From: CANGTU01 sp046336655
GTDB lineage: Bacteria > Bacteroidota > Bacteroidia > Flavobacteriales_D > Sanyastnellaceae
Assembly (NCBI GenBank): GCA_046336655.1
Contig: JBKDGH010000010.1
Span: forward strand, 124,001-188,000
Direction: 5' to 3'
DNA: 64,000 nt
Shown one piece after another: positions 26,352 to 36,251 of the stretch. The notes below the pieces were generated by a model. The model saw only the letters and a list, made by a program, of their open reading frames with translations. It was not told the DNA's origin and did not search any database. The position numbers and the translations under genes were made by a program. Position 1 is the first letter of the stretch; each line of letters starts with the position of its first letter.

Positions 26352-29300
26352 TTAATCGACTCGTGTAGGAGCAGGAAGTTTCTTCCAGCGGGCGATGCGT
26401 GCCTTCCAGTTGTAACGGCTGTTTTCCATCATCTGGTACATCACAGGCACCAGAATAAGTGTAATGAACGTTGCGAAGCTCAGTCCAAACACAATAGTCC
26501 ATGACAGCGGTCCCCAGAAAGCCACGTTGTCGCCTCCGAAGTAGATCCGCGGGTTCAGCTCAGTGAACATGGTTACGAAGTCAATATTGAATCCCACAGC
26601 GAGTGGAATCATTCCGAGAATCGTAGCAGTTGCAGTCAGCAATACGGGCGTCATCCTCGCTTTTCCTGCCTCTACAATCGCCTGGCGAAGAGGCATACCC
26701 TGAGAGCGGAGAAGGTCAGTGAACTCCACCATCAAAATTCCGTTTCGGACGACAATTCCGACCAGCGCCACAAGACCCACACCAGTCATTACAATGGATA
26801 TGTCCATGTCGAAGATGGCCAGACCCAGCAGAACCCCAATAATCGAGAACAGGATTTCGGAGAGAATGATGAAGAGGCGGCCGAACGAATTGAACTGAAG
26901 CATCAGAATCAGAACAATAAGTCCAATTGCAAGCATTCCCGCGAATCCGAGGAACGCGGCTGTCTCGGCTTGTTCTTCCTGCTCTCCGGTCATTTTCACG
27001 GATACCACATCCTTTGGATAATCGAACTGGTCAATCTGTGCCTGAATGTTGGCCACGACCTCATTTGGGTTGAAATCGGTAAGGACGTTGGAAGACAACG
27101 TAATCACCCTCTTCTGATTTTTCCGCTTGATCGCGGCGTAGGTAGAGGTGTATTCTACATCAGCGAATGAAGAGAGGGGCACCTGACGGATTTGTCCGCC
27201 CTTATTCATGTCGCGGTAGGTAATGATTGTGTTGCGGATTTGCTCAATGTCGTTGCGCTGATTTTCCTGCAGGCGGAGCATGATCGGGTAGTCATCGTTT
27301 TCATCTCTGAAGCGTGACACTTCAGAACCAAACACGGAAGTGCGGATAAGTGAGCCGATTTGAGCTGTGCTGATGCCTTCGCGATTCGCGCGTTCCCGAT
27401 CGATGGTGATTGAAATTTCCGGCTTGTTAAGCTGAAGGTCGCTCTTGAGCTCTTCCACACCAGGAATAGCCAGAGAGTCAAGGTAGCGTTTGAGTCGAAG
27501 AGACACATCGATGAGATCTTCAAAGCGCTCACCGCTGATTTCGATATTGATTGGCTTCGCCGTCGGCGGACCATTCTGCTCCTGATCCACAGCGATTTCC
27601 ACCCCCGGAATACCGCGTGTGGCTTCACGGATCTTTTCAAGATATTCTGCCGTGCTTTCCCCATTCCGGTGTGCAAACTCTACGAAGGCTACACCGATTT
27701 TCGCTTTGTTGGTGTACGTTGCCCGGTCGTCCTGAGCCTCGTTGGCGCCTACCGCCACGTTGGTGATGACAGACTCAACAATCGGATTGTTTTCGCCGAT
27801 CACACTGTACACACGATCTTCCACGATCCGCGCAACAGAGTCGGTGGCGGCGGGTCGAGTGCCTACAGGCAGTGTAGCATACACATACACGAAGTTGGGA
27901 TCCGCCTTCGGGAAGAATACCACCTGCGGGCTGCGCAGTGCAGTTACCATAAAGGAGAGGAACAGCAGCGCAAGAGTGGAATAGAATATGCGCTTTGGCC
28001 GGGTGATGGCCCAGTCCAGAAAGCGTCCGTACCATTGCTGGAATCGCGGCCACAGGGAGTGCTGGAACGAGTAGATGGCCTTCTCAAGTACAAAGCGATA
28101 CAGTAAATAGAGCAGCAGTATCGTCACAGTGAAGTTTCCCATACCGAATGATCCGCTTACATAAAAGATAAGCGCCATTGCGGTGAAGATGACAATAGTT
28201 ACCAGGAATCGCCTGGTGTTTTTGCGCTTGCCATCAATGGGCTTTTCGGGCCGCATAAAGTCCACGGCAAATACCGGATTCACGATGTAAGCCACCACCA
28301 GGGATGCGGTAAGTGTGATGATCAGCGTGATCGGCAGGTAAAACATGAACTTACCAATAATCCCCTGCCAGAAGGCCAGAGGGAAAAATGGAGCAAGCGT
28401 GGTTGCAGTTCCTGAGAGTACAGGCAGAAAGACTTCACCGGCCGCTCTTTTGGCTGCCTCTTTAATGGGCATCTTTCCATTCTCGTAGATGCGGTGGGTA
28501 TTCTCAATGACCACAATGGCATCATCGACGACGATCCCGAGCCCAAGCAGGAAGGAGAAAAGCACAATCATGTTGAGCGTGAAGTCCAGTCCCGGAAGCA
28601 CGAGAAACGCGATCATCATCGAAAGCGGAACAGACATGGCTACAAAGAAGGCATTGGTGACACCCATGAAGAACATCAACACAATGGTCACCAAAATGAA
28701 TCCGATGATGATGGTGTTAATGAGGTCATGCAGCGTAATGCGCGTTTGATCCGATTGGTCTCCTGTGATTACCACCTTAAGGTCTGATGGGAACTCCGAC
28801 TTCTGGAGATCAACGATGATTTCATTGATCTTATCGGACGCTTCGATCAGGTTTTCGCCACCGCGCTTGATGACGTTGAGGGTTACAACATTCTTGTGAT
28901 CGAGGCGGCCGTAGCTTTCCTGTTCTTTGTATCCGTCGCGGATTTCTGCAATGTCTTTAAGGTACACAGAAGCGCCTGACATTGAGTTAATGATGATGTT
29001 ATTGATCTGTTCGACTTTGGTGAATTCTCCGGACACACTGATGGAGCGCTGCATGTCATCCACGGTCACATTGCCGCCGTTGATGCTCATGTTTTCGTAG
29101 CGGATCGCATTTTCGACGTCCATCATGGTGACACTCGCAGCCTGCATCTTATAGAGATCAAGGTTGATTTGAATTTCGCGGTCAAGCGCACCTACGATGT
29201 CTACACGGGTGATTTCACGCAGCGCCTCAATGCGGTCTTCCAGTAATTCTGCATACTTCTTCAGCTTCACCAGATCATAATCTCCCGCGATATTCACGAA

Positions 29301-29741
29301 CAGAATCGGCATTTCCGAAAACTCAACCTCCATTACCGCCTGTGTGAGGTTTGGGTCGTTGGGCAGGTCAGGAGCCGCCTTGTCTACCTGGTCCTGCACC
29401 TTTTGTTTGGCAACAGCAACCTCTGTGTCAGTGTTGAACTCCACCATGATGATGGAGACGTTTTCGAGTGACTGACTGGTGACTTTCTTTACTCCGGAGA
29501 TGGACTTGATCTGCTTTTCAATCGGCTTGGTAACGAGCGTTTCAATGTCTTTCGGTGCAGCGCCGGGATAGATCGTTTGTACGTAGATGGTCGGGATGAC
29601 AATGTCCGGGAACTGTTCTTTAGGAATGCTCCGGTAGGACATAATTCCTGCGAGCGTGATAATCACGGTGAGCAGGTAGATCGTTGCCCTGTTGTCGATT
29701 GACCAGCTTGTGGGTTTAAACTCCTTGAATGGATTTGACAT
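26352..29741 (-). CDS. RND efflux pump inner-membrane transporter (AcrB/MexF-like)
   Basis: 1129 aa, about 80 longer than E. coli AcrB. Proton-driven exporter of drugs or metals/lipids. The N-terminal helix (about 25-45) is followed by the porter domain, TM helices 2-7 with GLGIVVDDAIVVIENTHRI (paired Asp for proton relay), the second porter loop and TM 8-12 including GVGLVALVGIVVRNGILMVEF. The extra length includes an insert with IVIFTAMALIFYVSG between the two halves, giving two added hydrophobic segments. Third gene of a TetR-TolC-MFP-RND operon. Substrate cannot be inferred. Confidence 0.93.
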   Translation of the reverse strand: MSNPFKEFKPTSWSIDNRATIYLLTVIITLAGIMSYRSIPKEQFPDIVIPTIYVQTIYPGAAPKDIETLVTKPIEKQIKSISGVKKVTSQSLENVSIIMVEFNTDTEVAVAKQKVQDQVDKAAPDLPNDPNLTQAVMEVEFSEMPILFVNIAGDYDLVKLKKYAELLEDRIEALREITRVDIVGALDREIQINLDLYKMQAASVTMMDVENAIRYENMSINGGNVTVDDMQRSISVSGEFTKVEQINNIIINSMSGASVYLKDIAEIRDGYKEQESYGRLDHKNVVTLNVIKRGGENLIEASDKINEIIVDLQKSEFPSDLKVVITGDQSDQTRITLHDLINTIIIGFILVTIVLMFFMGVTNAFFVAMSVPLSMMIAFLVLPGLDFTLNMIVLFSFLLGLGIVVDDAIVVIENTHRIYENGKMPIKEAAKRAAGEVFLPVLSGTATTLAPFFPLAFWQGIIGKFMFYLPITLIITLTASLVVAYIVNPVFAVDFMRPEKPIDGKRKNTRRFLVTIVIFTAMALIFYVSGSFGMGNFTVTILLLYLLYRFVLEKAIYSFQHSLWPRFQQWYGRFLDWAITRPKRIFYSTLALLFLSFMVTALRSPQVVFFPKADPNFVYVYATLPVGTRPAATDSVARIVEDRVYSVIGENNPIVESVITNVAVGANEAQDDRATYTNKAKIGVAFVEFAHRNGESTAEYLEKIREATRGIPGVEIAVDQEQNGPPTAKPINIEISGERFEDLIDVSLRLKRYLDSLAIPGVEELKSDLQLNKPEISITIDRERANREGISTAQIGSLIRTSVFGSEVSRFRDENDDYPIMLRLQENQRNDIEQIRNTIITYRDMNKGGQIRQVPLSSFADVEYTSTYAAIKRKNQKRVITLSSNVLTDFNPNEVVANIQAQIDQFDYPKDVVSVKMTGEQEEQAETAAFLGFAGMLAIGLIVLILMLQFNSFGRLFIILSEILFSIIGVLLGLAIFDMDISIVMTGVGLVALVGIVVRNGILMVEFTDLLRSQGMPLRQAIVEAGKARMTPVLLTATATILGMIPLAVGFNIDFVTMFTELNPRIYFGGDNVAFWGPLSWTIVFGLSFATFITLILVPVMYQMMENSRYNWKARIARWKKLPAPTRVD

Positions 29742-29761
29742 AATCAGAGGAATGAAGGAGA

Positions 29762-30898
29762 TTAAAACGTGATTTCAGCACCGTCAGTCAATTGAGAATA
29801 ACCCGTAGTGATCAGCAGGTCACCTGCGCGAAGGCCACCGGTGATTTCGATCAATGATCCGTATGATTTGCCGGTACTTACTACACGGCGTGCAGCAATC
29901 TTTTTGCCGTCTTCCCTGGTGGTAGCGACATACACAAACGATTCGTTCAGACCAGACTGAATCAGGTTAATGGGAACGGCAATAGCCGAGGGATTCTCGT
30001 AGTCCACGATGCGCATGACCACCACCATGTTAGGTCGGAAAGCCGGATTGTTTGCCAGAGACGCATGAGCGTCAAAGGTTCGTGTCATTGGATCAATGGT
30101 GCGGGAAGTGAACGTAATCCTTGAGTCTGTTTCTTCGCCGAGATCCGGGAACTGAAGTTTCACTGTGTTTCCGGACTTAACAAGAGGGGCCGCAGACTCA
30201 GACATTTTAGCTACAACCTTAAGTGAATTCAGATTCACAATGCGGAATGCCGGTTCAATGAAATTGGCTGCCGCGAGTTGACCCATCTTGAGGCCCACGT
30301 AGTCAACAGTTCCGGAAATAGGAGACTTGATGCGGGTCATATCAATCTGTTGTTCCAGCGTTTGCATTTGCTTTTCCAGCGCATCTTTCTGCGTTTTCGC
30401 CTGAAGGAGCTGTACCTCGCTACCTATTTGCTGAGCCCACAGTCTGCTTTGGCGATCATAAAGCTCAGTAGCCAGCTTTAGTTGAGGCTCAAGCGAGTTC
30501 AGTTGTCGCGCGTAGATTTCATTGTCCGTTTCGGCGAGCACCTGACCCTTCTGCACGTTGTCGCCCTCTTTCACATTGATTTTGGTAACAATACCCGCCA
30601 TTGCCGGACGGAGATCCACAGCTTCGCTTGCTTCCACCACGCCCTGCACATCAATGTAATGCGTAAAGGGAGCAGTGCGGACAGAGTCAATAAGCACATC
30701 GGTAATCTTACCTGTACTTGCCGTGGAAGAAGAACCGAGCTCAGACTGGAGTGCCGCGATTTCAGCCTCGAGCGCAGTCTTTTGTTTTTTCAGTTCATCA
30801 AGACGGGCCTGTTTATCGGGATTAGAACAGGATGAAATCACGAGAGTGAGCGCGGCAGCAGCCAGTGTCCGGGGGCTCAGCATGGTTGGGATTCGCAT
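29762..30898 (-). CDS. RND efflux periplasmic adaptor lipoprotein (MFP)
   Basis: 378 aa. The lipobox VISSC anchors the mature protein (Cys about 24). A coiled coil begins at once (LDELKKQKTALEAEIAALQ), then the barrel-sandwich half GIVTKINVKEGDNVQKGQVL, a helical hairpin (about 130-190), the second sandwich half SPISGTVDYVGLKMGQL, and beta-barrel strands (TRTFDAHASLANN). It links the RND pump to TolC across the periplasm. The gap to the RND gene is 20 bases. Confidence 0.92.
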   Translation of the reverse strand: MRIPTMLSPRTLAAAALTLVISSCSNPDKQARLDELKKQKTALEAEIAALQSELGSSSTASTGKITDVLIDSVRTAPFTHYIDVQGVVEASEAVDLRPAMAGIVTKINVKEGDNVQKGQVLAETDNEIYARQLNSLEPQLKLATELYDRQSRLWAQQIGSEVQLLQAKTQKDALEKQMQTLEQQIDMTRIKSPISGTVDYVGLKMGQLAAANFIEPAFRIVNLNSLKVVAKMSESAAPLVKSGNTVKLQFPDLGEETDSRITFTSRTIDPMTRTFDAHASLANNPAFRPNMVVVMRIVDYENPSAIAVPINLIQSGLNESFVYVATTREDGKKIAARRVVSTGKSYGSLIEITGGLRAGDLLITTGYSQLTDGAEITF

Positions 30899-30920
30899 AG
30901 TGTAGGTGAGTGGTGTAATA

Positions 30921-32252
30921 TCAGAGTTGGTTGATTGCTTTCAGGAAGCGTGTCTTTGTATTCATGAGTTCAAGCGTTGCTTGAATATATGCGCCTTGCG
31001 ACTGGAGCGTCTGATTGGTGGCCTGTGACACATCAAAGCTCGAGGCGACACCTTCTTTGAATTTGATGCTGGTGCGATCGAGGATCTTCTGCGAAAGCCG
31101 GTAGCTTTCAAGGGAAGACTGGTACACAGACATCGCGTTCAGATAGGCAGTTCGCGCGCTGTTGTATTCCAGCTGTGTGGCTTCTCTCGTGTATGCGACT
31201 GTTTCGGTGAGGCGCTGCACCTCGACTTCAGCTTTTTGAATGTTTTTGTACCTGCCACCACCGGAGAAGATAGGAACGTTCATCTGCAATCCCCACAATT
31301 GAATCGGGAACCAGGGGAGGCTCGTATCAGTGAAGTTGAACTTACGGCGTAATGCCTGCGACTGAAGGTTATAAAATGCCGCCAGATTGGGAAGGGTTTT
31401 TGCTTTCTGATTTTTCAGGTTAAGCTGCTGCATTCCAAGGCCGCTTTGCGCCAGCTGGAACTCAATGGAGCTTTCCGGATTAAACCCTGCCGCGAGAATT
31501 TCAGTGTGGTTGGCTTCAACTTCTTCTGTGGTCGGTGTGGTCAACTCGATCTCTGTTTGTAATGGCATACCTATCGTGAACTTGAGGAGATCGCGGGTGA
31601 GTTTTAATTGGGCCTGACCATTCGCAATGCGGTTATTCCAGTCATTGAGGGAAAGCTGAATCTGATCCAGATCCTGCTCTTCCACAAAGCCCTCTTTAAG
31701 AAGTGCAGTAGTCTGGCGGAGCATATCATCCAGGACAACACGGCCATCCTCGAGAAGCTTCACGTTGTCCGCAGCAATCATTGCAAGGTGATAGACCTCT
31801 GCAACTTCTTTGCGGATATCTGCTTCTGACTTGGTAATTTGACGCTGCATGAGTTGCGCATACGCTTTGGATGCCTGCAGACCGACCAACCAGGAGCCGT
31901 CAAAGAGCAGTTGTGAAGCCGAAATTCCGGCGGTCATTTGTTGGGGAACGCCGAATTGCAAAGCGATATCACGGCCAGGTGTGCCTGCGAATTCTCCGGG
32001 TACGATAGAGGTTGGAAGGTCAATGAAATTCTGGTACTGGATGCTTCCATTGATTTGCGGAAGTCCGATGCCTACAAGTTCTTCGGTCTGCAATTCAGCA
32101 GTGCGTGCATCGTGTCGTGCATTTTTAACCGAGAAGCCATTTTTAATGGCGTATTCCTGAGCCTCTTTTAGCGAAAGGGGAACGGGAGTCTGCGCACCCC
32201 CTGCGGTCACAAAGACCAGGAATGCAAACAAGAGGAGGTAGGATTTGAGCAT
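30921..32252 (-). CDS. TolC-family outer-membrane efflux protein
   Basis: 443 aa, signal peptide ending TAGGAQ (about 20). Two outer-membrane-efflux repeats are visible: LKEAQEYAIKNGFSVKNARHD at the start and LFDGSWLVGLQASKAYAQLMQ, with the second half carrying ETVAYTREATQLEYNSARTAY and RTSIKFKEGVASSFDVSQATNQ. It is the exit duct of the RND pump encoded directly downstream (22 bases from the adaptor gene). No extra domain. Confidence 0.93.
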   Translation of the reverse strand: MLKSYLLLFAFLVFVTAGGAQTPVPLSLKEAQEYAIKNGFSVKNARHDARTAELQTEELVGIGLPQINGSIQYQNFIDLPTSIVPGEFAGTPGRDIALQFGVPQQMTAGISASQLLFDGSWLVGLQASKAYAQLMQRQITKSEADIRKEVAEVYHLAMIAADNVKLLEDGRVVLDDMLRQTTALLKEGFVEEQDLDQIQLSLNDWNNRIANGQAQLKLTRDLLKFTIGMPLQTEIELTTPTTEEVEANHTEILAAGFNPESSIEFQLAQSGLGMQQLNLKNQKAKTLPNLAAFYNLQSQALRRKFNFTDTSLPWFPIQLWGLQMNVPIFSGGGRYKNIQKAEVEVQRLTETVAYTREATQLEYNSARTAYLNAMSVYQSSLESYRLSQKILDRTSIKFKEGVASSFDVSQATNQTLQSQGAYIQATLELMNTKTRFLKAINQL

Positions 32253-32264
32253 ATGTCTGGAACT

Positions 32265-32876
32265 TCAGGTTTTAAGTTTCATTTTTTCGCGCAGATAGGC
32301 AAGCCCTTTTTCGCTTGCGATGCCTCGGATATGATAGATGAAGGTCTGTGTGTAAATCTCGGTAAGGCTCCATTTCGGAAAGGGAAACAGAGACTGGTCA
32401 AACATGACGTCCATCCTTGTCATGTAGATTTTTGCTATCAATTCAGGATTAAAGTTCTTTCGATACAACCCTTCGCGCTGGCCCTTTTTGAGATTGTTGT
32501 AGGTGCCGTCAAACACCACGCGGTGGCGTTGATCGACCATCTCTTTGTGGATTTCCGGATGGTATTTCTGAAGATCAAATTCCACTGCAGGGTTGGCGGT
32601 CTGAAGAATAGACAACACCCATTTCATGATCTCAAGACTCTCGTCAATGGCGTTGAGGCGTTCGCCGGCAATTCTGCGTAGAGCGCACTCTTCGTGTGAT
32701 CCGAAGTGCGCTACTGCTTTTTTTACAAGATCTGATTTATCGCTTACATATTGATAAAGAGTCTTCTTGGATATGCCGAGATGCCTCGACACGTCATCCA
32801 TGTTCACGCTTTTGATTCCGTAGCGCATGAACACTTCAGTAGCCTGCTGAATGATTTTTTGCTCTTTTTCGTCCAT
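32265..32876 (-). CDS. TetR/AcrR-family transcriptional regulator
   Basis: 203 aa from the ATG at 32876. An upstream in-frame ATG (32906) lies inside the promoter and is unlikely. The N-terminal HTH (about 20-45) reads YGIKSVNMDDVSRHLGISKKTLYQYVSDKSDLV, a textbook TetR helix-turn-helix. The C-terminal ligand-binding domain is diverged. It is the first gene of the operon with TolC, adaptor and RND genes (12 bases to TolC), so it should repress its own operon and be released by a pump substrate. Confidence 0.92.
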   Translation of the reverse strand: MDEKEQKIIQQATEVFMRYGIKSVNMDDVSRHLGISKKTLYQYVSDKSDLVKKAVAHFGSHEECALRRIAGERLNAIDESLEIMKWVLSILQTANPAVEFDLQKYHPEIHKEMVDQRHRVVFDGTYNNLKKGQREGLYRKNFNPELIAKIYMTRMDVMFDQSLFPFPKWSLTEIYTQTFIYHIRGIASEKGLAYLREKMKLKT

Positions 32877-32884
32877 TGCGGCGG

Positions 32885-32917
32885 CAAATATAATTGCCCA
32901 AAACACAATGGAAACAA
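32885..32917 (-). promoter_or_regulatory. Promoter of the TetR-RND operon
   Basis: Minus strand: TTG (32917-32915), 22-base spacer, TATATTTG (32892-32885), a full match to the Bacteroidota TTG-N17-23-TAnnTTTG promoter. It ends 8 bases before the TetR ATG, so the transcript would have almost no leader. GGAAAC at 32910-32915 and GTTTCC at 32933-32938 form an inverted repeat overlapping the TTG box, and a further GTTTCCG lies at 32942-32948; these are possible TetR operators. Confidence 0.65.
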
Positions 32918-32956
32918 AAAAGAACTAAAAACGTTTCCGGAGTTTCCGAAAATAGT

Positions 32957-35020
32957 TCAGGCTATCCTGTCGAGCAGGGACTGATCAGCCTGTGAAGGGA
33001 GGGTTACCTGAAGCAGTGGGTTATCCTGCATAGCACGCCGGATTGCCGTGAGCGCCTCCGGATTTCTGGCCCATGCGCGCCGCGCGATACCGTTGTTCAC
33101 GTCCCAGTGAAGCATGCTGCGCAGGCGGCGTTGTGCATCTTCAGACCCGTCGAGGAGCATGCCGAACCCGCCATTGATCACCTCGCCCCAGCCTACGCCG
33201 CCGCCATTGTGCAGACTTACCCAAGTGGCACCACGGAAAGAATCCCCGGCGAAATTATGTACGGCCATGTCTGCTGTGAAGCGTGAGCCATCGTAAATGT
33301 TGCTGGTTTCCCGGTACGGCGAGTCCGTTCCGCTGACATCGTGGTGATCACGGCCGAGCACTACAGGACCAATCTCCCCGTTTTTAATTGCCTCGTTGAA
33401 AGCCTCGGCAATTGCAATGCGGCCGTTGGAATCGGCATACAGGATGCGGGCCTGCGAGCCCACGACGAGTTTGTTTTTACCAGCCTCACGGATCCAGCGG
33501 ATGTTGTCGTCCATCTGCTGGGCAATGTCATCCGGGGCGTTGTTGCGAAGCCTCTGAAGGACGCGCTCCGCGATAGCGTCGGTAGTTGTGAGGTCCTCCG
33601 CTTTGCCTGAACAGCACACCCAGCGGAACGGCCCAAAACCGTAGTCGAAGCACATGGGTCCGAGGATGTCCTGAACGTATGAAGGGTATTTGAATTCGTG
33701 ATTGAAATCGCCGCCGTGATTCAGCACATCTGCTCCGGCCCGTGACGCCTCCAGAAGAAAGGCGTTGCCGTAATCGAAGAAGTACATCCCTTTTTCTGAA
33801 TGTGCGTTTACTGCGGTTGCATGGCGGCGAAGCGAATGCTGCACGAGCGATCTGAATTGTTCCGGCGAAGAGGCCATCAACTCGTTACTTTGCTCATAAG
33901 AATATCCCACCGGGTAATAGCCTCCTGCGAGCGGATTGTGCAGTGAGGTCTGGTCACTTCCGAGGTCCACGTGGATGCCATTTGCAAGAAGTGCTTCCCA
34001 CACATCCACGATGTTGCCCACGTAGGCAATGCTCACGATTTCGCCGGAGGCCTGAGCCGTCTTCACTCGCGTGCAGAGTGCGGTCAGATCATCGATGATT
34101 TCATCCACCCATCCCTGCTCGTGGCGCTTATAAGCCGCTTTGGGGTTGATTTCTGCGGTCACCGAGATACATCCTGCAATGTTTGCGGCTTTCGGCTGAG
34201 CACCACTCATGCCTCCTAGTCCGGCGGTTACAAAGAGCAATCCTCTTCCGGGGAGGTCATACGTGCCTTTATCGCCGCGTTGTGCCCGCAGTTTTCTGGC
34301 GGCATTCATCACCGTAATGGTAGTGCCGTGCACAATACCCTGAGGCCCGATATACATATAGGATCCGGCAGTCATTTGCCCGTATTGCGTGACACCGAGC
34401 GCATTGAATTTTTCCCAGTCGTCGGGCTTGCTGTAATTCGGTATCATCATTCCGTTTGTGACTACGACCCTCGGCGCCTCAGCGTGCGATGGAAACAACC
34501 CGAGCGGATGACCACTGTATACCACAAGCGTCTGCTCTTCTGTCATTTCCGAGAGGTATTTCATGACCAGACGGTATTGTGCCCAGTTCTGAAACACAGC
34601 GCCATTTCCACCATAGGTAATTAATTCGGCGGGGTGTTGGGCAACACGCGGGTCCAGGTTATTCTGAATCATCATCATAATTGCTGCAGCCTGCTGTGAG
34701 CGCGCGGGGTATGATTCAATCGGGCGGGCATACATTGCATATTGCGGGCGATAGCGCAGCATGTAGATGCGACCAAGCATGCGCAGTTCTTCCATGAACT
34801 CCGGTGCGAGCTCAGCATGCTGCGTTTCCGGGAAATAGCGAAGAGCATTGGCAAGTGCCAGCTTTTTCTCTTCGGTAGCAAGGATGTCTTTACGGCGGGG
34901 TGCCCGATTGGTTCCTTCAGGAACGCCCGGATGCGAGGGAATGGCTTGCGGAATGCCCTCGCGAACGGAAGCCTGAAACTGCGCAACTTCGGCTGCAGAA
35001 GGGGAGTACGTGGTATGCAT
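32957..35020 (-). CDS. hutU: Urocanate hydratase
   Basis: 687 aa from the ATG at 35020. Converts urocanate to 4-imidazolone-5-propionate in histidine degradation, using tightly bound NAD+. Family marks include GGNGAVFQNWAQYRLVMKYL, the QGIVHGTTITVMNAAR segment, YYPVGYSYEQSNELM, and the signature FRWVCCSGKAEDL with its conserved Cys. Longer than the classic 557-residue enzyme, as in other Bacteroidota. hutH, hutI and hutG are not in the window, so the pathway genes are dispersed. Confidence 0.94.
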   Translation of the reverse strand: MHTTYSPSAAEVAQFQASVREGIPQAIPSHPGVPEGTNRAPRRKDILATEEKKLALANALRYFPETQHAELAPEFMEELRMLGRIYMLRYRPQYAMYARPIESYPARSQQAAAIMMMIQNNLDPRVAQHPAELITYGGNGAVFQNWAQYRLVMKYLSEMTEEQTLVVYSGHPLGLFPSHAEAPRVVVTNGMMIPNYSKPDDWEKFNALGVTQYGQMTAGSYMYIGPQGIVHGTTITVMNAARKLRAQRGDKGTYDLPGRGLLFVTAGLGGMSGAQPKAANIAGCISVTAEINPKAAYKRHEQGWVDEIIDDLTALCTRVKTAQASGEIVSIAYVGNIVDVWEALLANGIHVDLGSDQTSLHNPLAGGYYPVGYSYEQSNELMASSPEQFRSLVQHSLRRHATAVNAHSEKGMYFFDYGNAFLLEASRAGADVLNHGGDFNHEFKYPSYVQDILGPMCFDYGFGPFRWVCCSGKAEDLTTTDAIAERVLQRLRNNAPDDIAQQMDDNIRWIREAGKNKLVVGSQARILYADSNGRIAIAEAFNEAIKNGEIGPVVLGRDHHDVSGTDSPYRETSNIYDGSRFTADMAVHNFAGDSFRGATWVSLHNGGGVGWGEVINGGFGMLLDGSEDAQRRLRSMLHWDVNNGIARRAWARNPEALTAIRRAMQDNPLLQVTLPSQADQSLLDRIA

Positions 35021-35064
35021 AGTGGGTGAAGATACCGGGAGTAAAGGTAATCCTCCCCTGGTGC

Positions 35065-35259
35065 TCACTTTTCCCTGAGAGTACCCGTTTTTTTGTCGAA
35101 GCCATAGGGGCAGTGTTTACAGCCGCTTTGGCAACAATACCCGCGCTTGAGGTGATAGGCTTCAGTAAAAATAATAAAGCCCTCCTCAGAGAGGTAGTAG
35201 TCTGCTCTAGGAAGTCCCTGCTTGCTGCTTTGAAAGGATTCTTCGCCCGGATCTTTCAT
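35065..35259 (-). CDS. DUF5522 small Cys-rich protein
   Basis: 64 aa. The core is YHLKRGYCCQSGCKHCPYGF, with four Cys in a CC...C..C arrangement suited to metal binding. This DUF5522 pattern is frequent in Bacteroidota, without known function. It lies 44 bases upstream of hutU on the same strand and could be cotranscribed. The ATG at 35259 is the only good start. Confidence 0.8.
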   Translation of the reverse strand: MKDPGEESFQSSKQGLPRADYYLSEEGFIIFTEAYHLKRGYCCQSGCKHCPYGFDKKTGTLREK

Positions 35260-35333
35260 TTTACTTTTACTGCGTCACGTGAGGTCAAACATGACTCACT
35301 GGTAAATGTTCAGGGTGATTTTTGCTCCACACA

Positions 35334-36251
35334 ATGACCGCACCACTTAAGTTTTCACCATCGCGGATACAACAAGTTGAACTCGGCGGAAAAAAAGTGG
35401 ACATCCTTCGATTGGATGAGATTCATCCTTGGGTGAACGGAAATAAGTGGTTCAAACTCCGCTATAATTTGGAGGCAGCATCAGGCGGGTCCTACAAAGG
35501 CCTTATCACGTTTGGAGGCCCATGGAGCAATCATCTCTATGCCACGGCACAGGCATGCCGTGAATCAGGCATGTCTTGTTTTGGTATTGTGCGCGGTGAG
35601 CGCCCTGCTGAATTGAGTGAAACACTGAGAGATGCCATTGATGCAGGGATGGAACTGGAGTTCATTTCACGGGAAATGTATGATTTACGTGATTCCGAGG
35701 AGCTGAAGGGGTGGATCCGGTGGCGCTTCGGAAATGTATGGATAGTGCCCGAAGGAGGCAGTAATTTTCTCGGAATCAACGGGGCTATGGAAATGGTTCC
35801 TGCGGCAATTGCCCGCCAGTATGAGGTCATTGCTATTGCCTGTGGCACGGGAGGCTCTGTTGCCGGACTCCGCCTCTCAGCGCCCTCGTCAGTGGATATA
35901 CTTGGCGTGCCTGTGCTGAGAGGAGAAGGATATATGCCGAGGCAGGTCCGTCAAATCCTGAATGGATTTCTGGGAGATCCTGAAGCGGCTGCGGAACTGA
36001 CCAGCCGGATCAGCTTCGATGAACGCTGGCATTTCGGTGGCTATGCTAAATACGATCAGAGGTTGATTGACTTTATCCGTAGAATGGAGATGAATCAGGG
36101 GCTTATGCTTGATCAGGTGTATACTGCTAAGCTGCTTTATGGGATTGAGCAGCGCCTGCTGAGCAAGGAGACGTACCATGAAACCAACATGCTGGTGGTT
36201 CATACCGGCGGATTACAAGGAAGAAGATCGCTCGGCGCTATCTTTTCCTGA
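35334..36251 (+). CDS. PLP-dependent D-cysteine desulfhydrase/ACC deaminase-like protein
   Basis: 305 aa from the ATG at 35334 (a TTG four codons earlier is possible). Fold-type II PLP enzyme. The Lys in HPWVNGNKWFKLRYNL is the expected PLP lysine, followed by TFGGPWSNHLYATA, and a C-terminal glycine-rich IACGTGGSVAGL phosphate loop and VVHTGGLQG. This matches the D-cysteine desulfhydrase/1-aminocyclopropane-1-carboxylate deaminase family; true substrate is uncertain. Its last 14 bases overlap the 3' end of the convergent EnvC-like gene. Confidence 0.85.
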   Translation: MTAPLKFSPSRIQQVELGGKKVDILRLDEIHPWVNGNKWFKLRYNLEAASGGSYKGLITFGGPWSNHLYATAQACRESGMSCFGIVRGERPAELSETLRDAIDAGMELEFISREMYDLRDSEELKGWIRWRFGNVWIVPEGGSNFLGINGAMEMVPAAIARQYEVIAIACGTGGSVAGLRLSAPSSVDILGVPVLRGEGYMPRQVRQILNGFLGDPEAAAELTSRISFDERWHFGGYAKYDQRLIDFIRRMEMNQGLMLDQVYTAKLLYGIEQRLLSKETYHETNMLVVHTGGLQGRRSLGAIFS

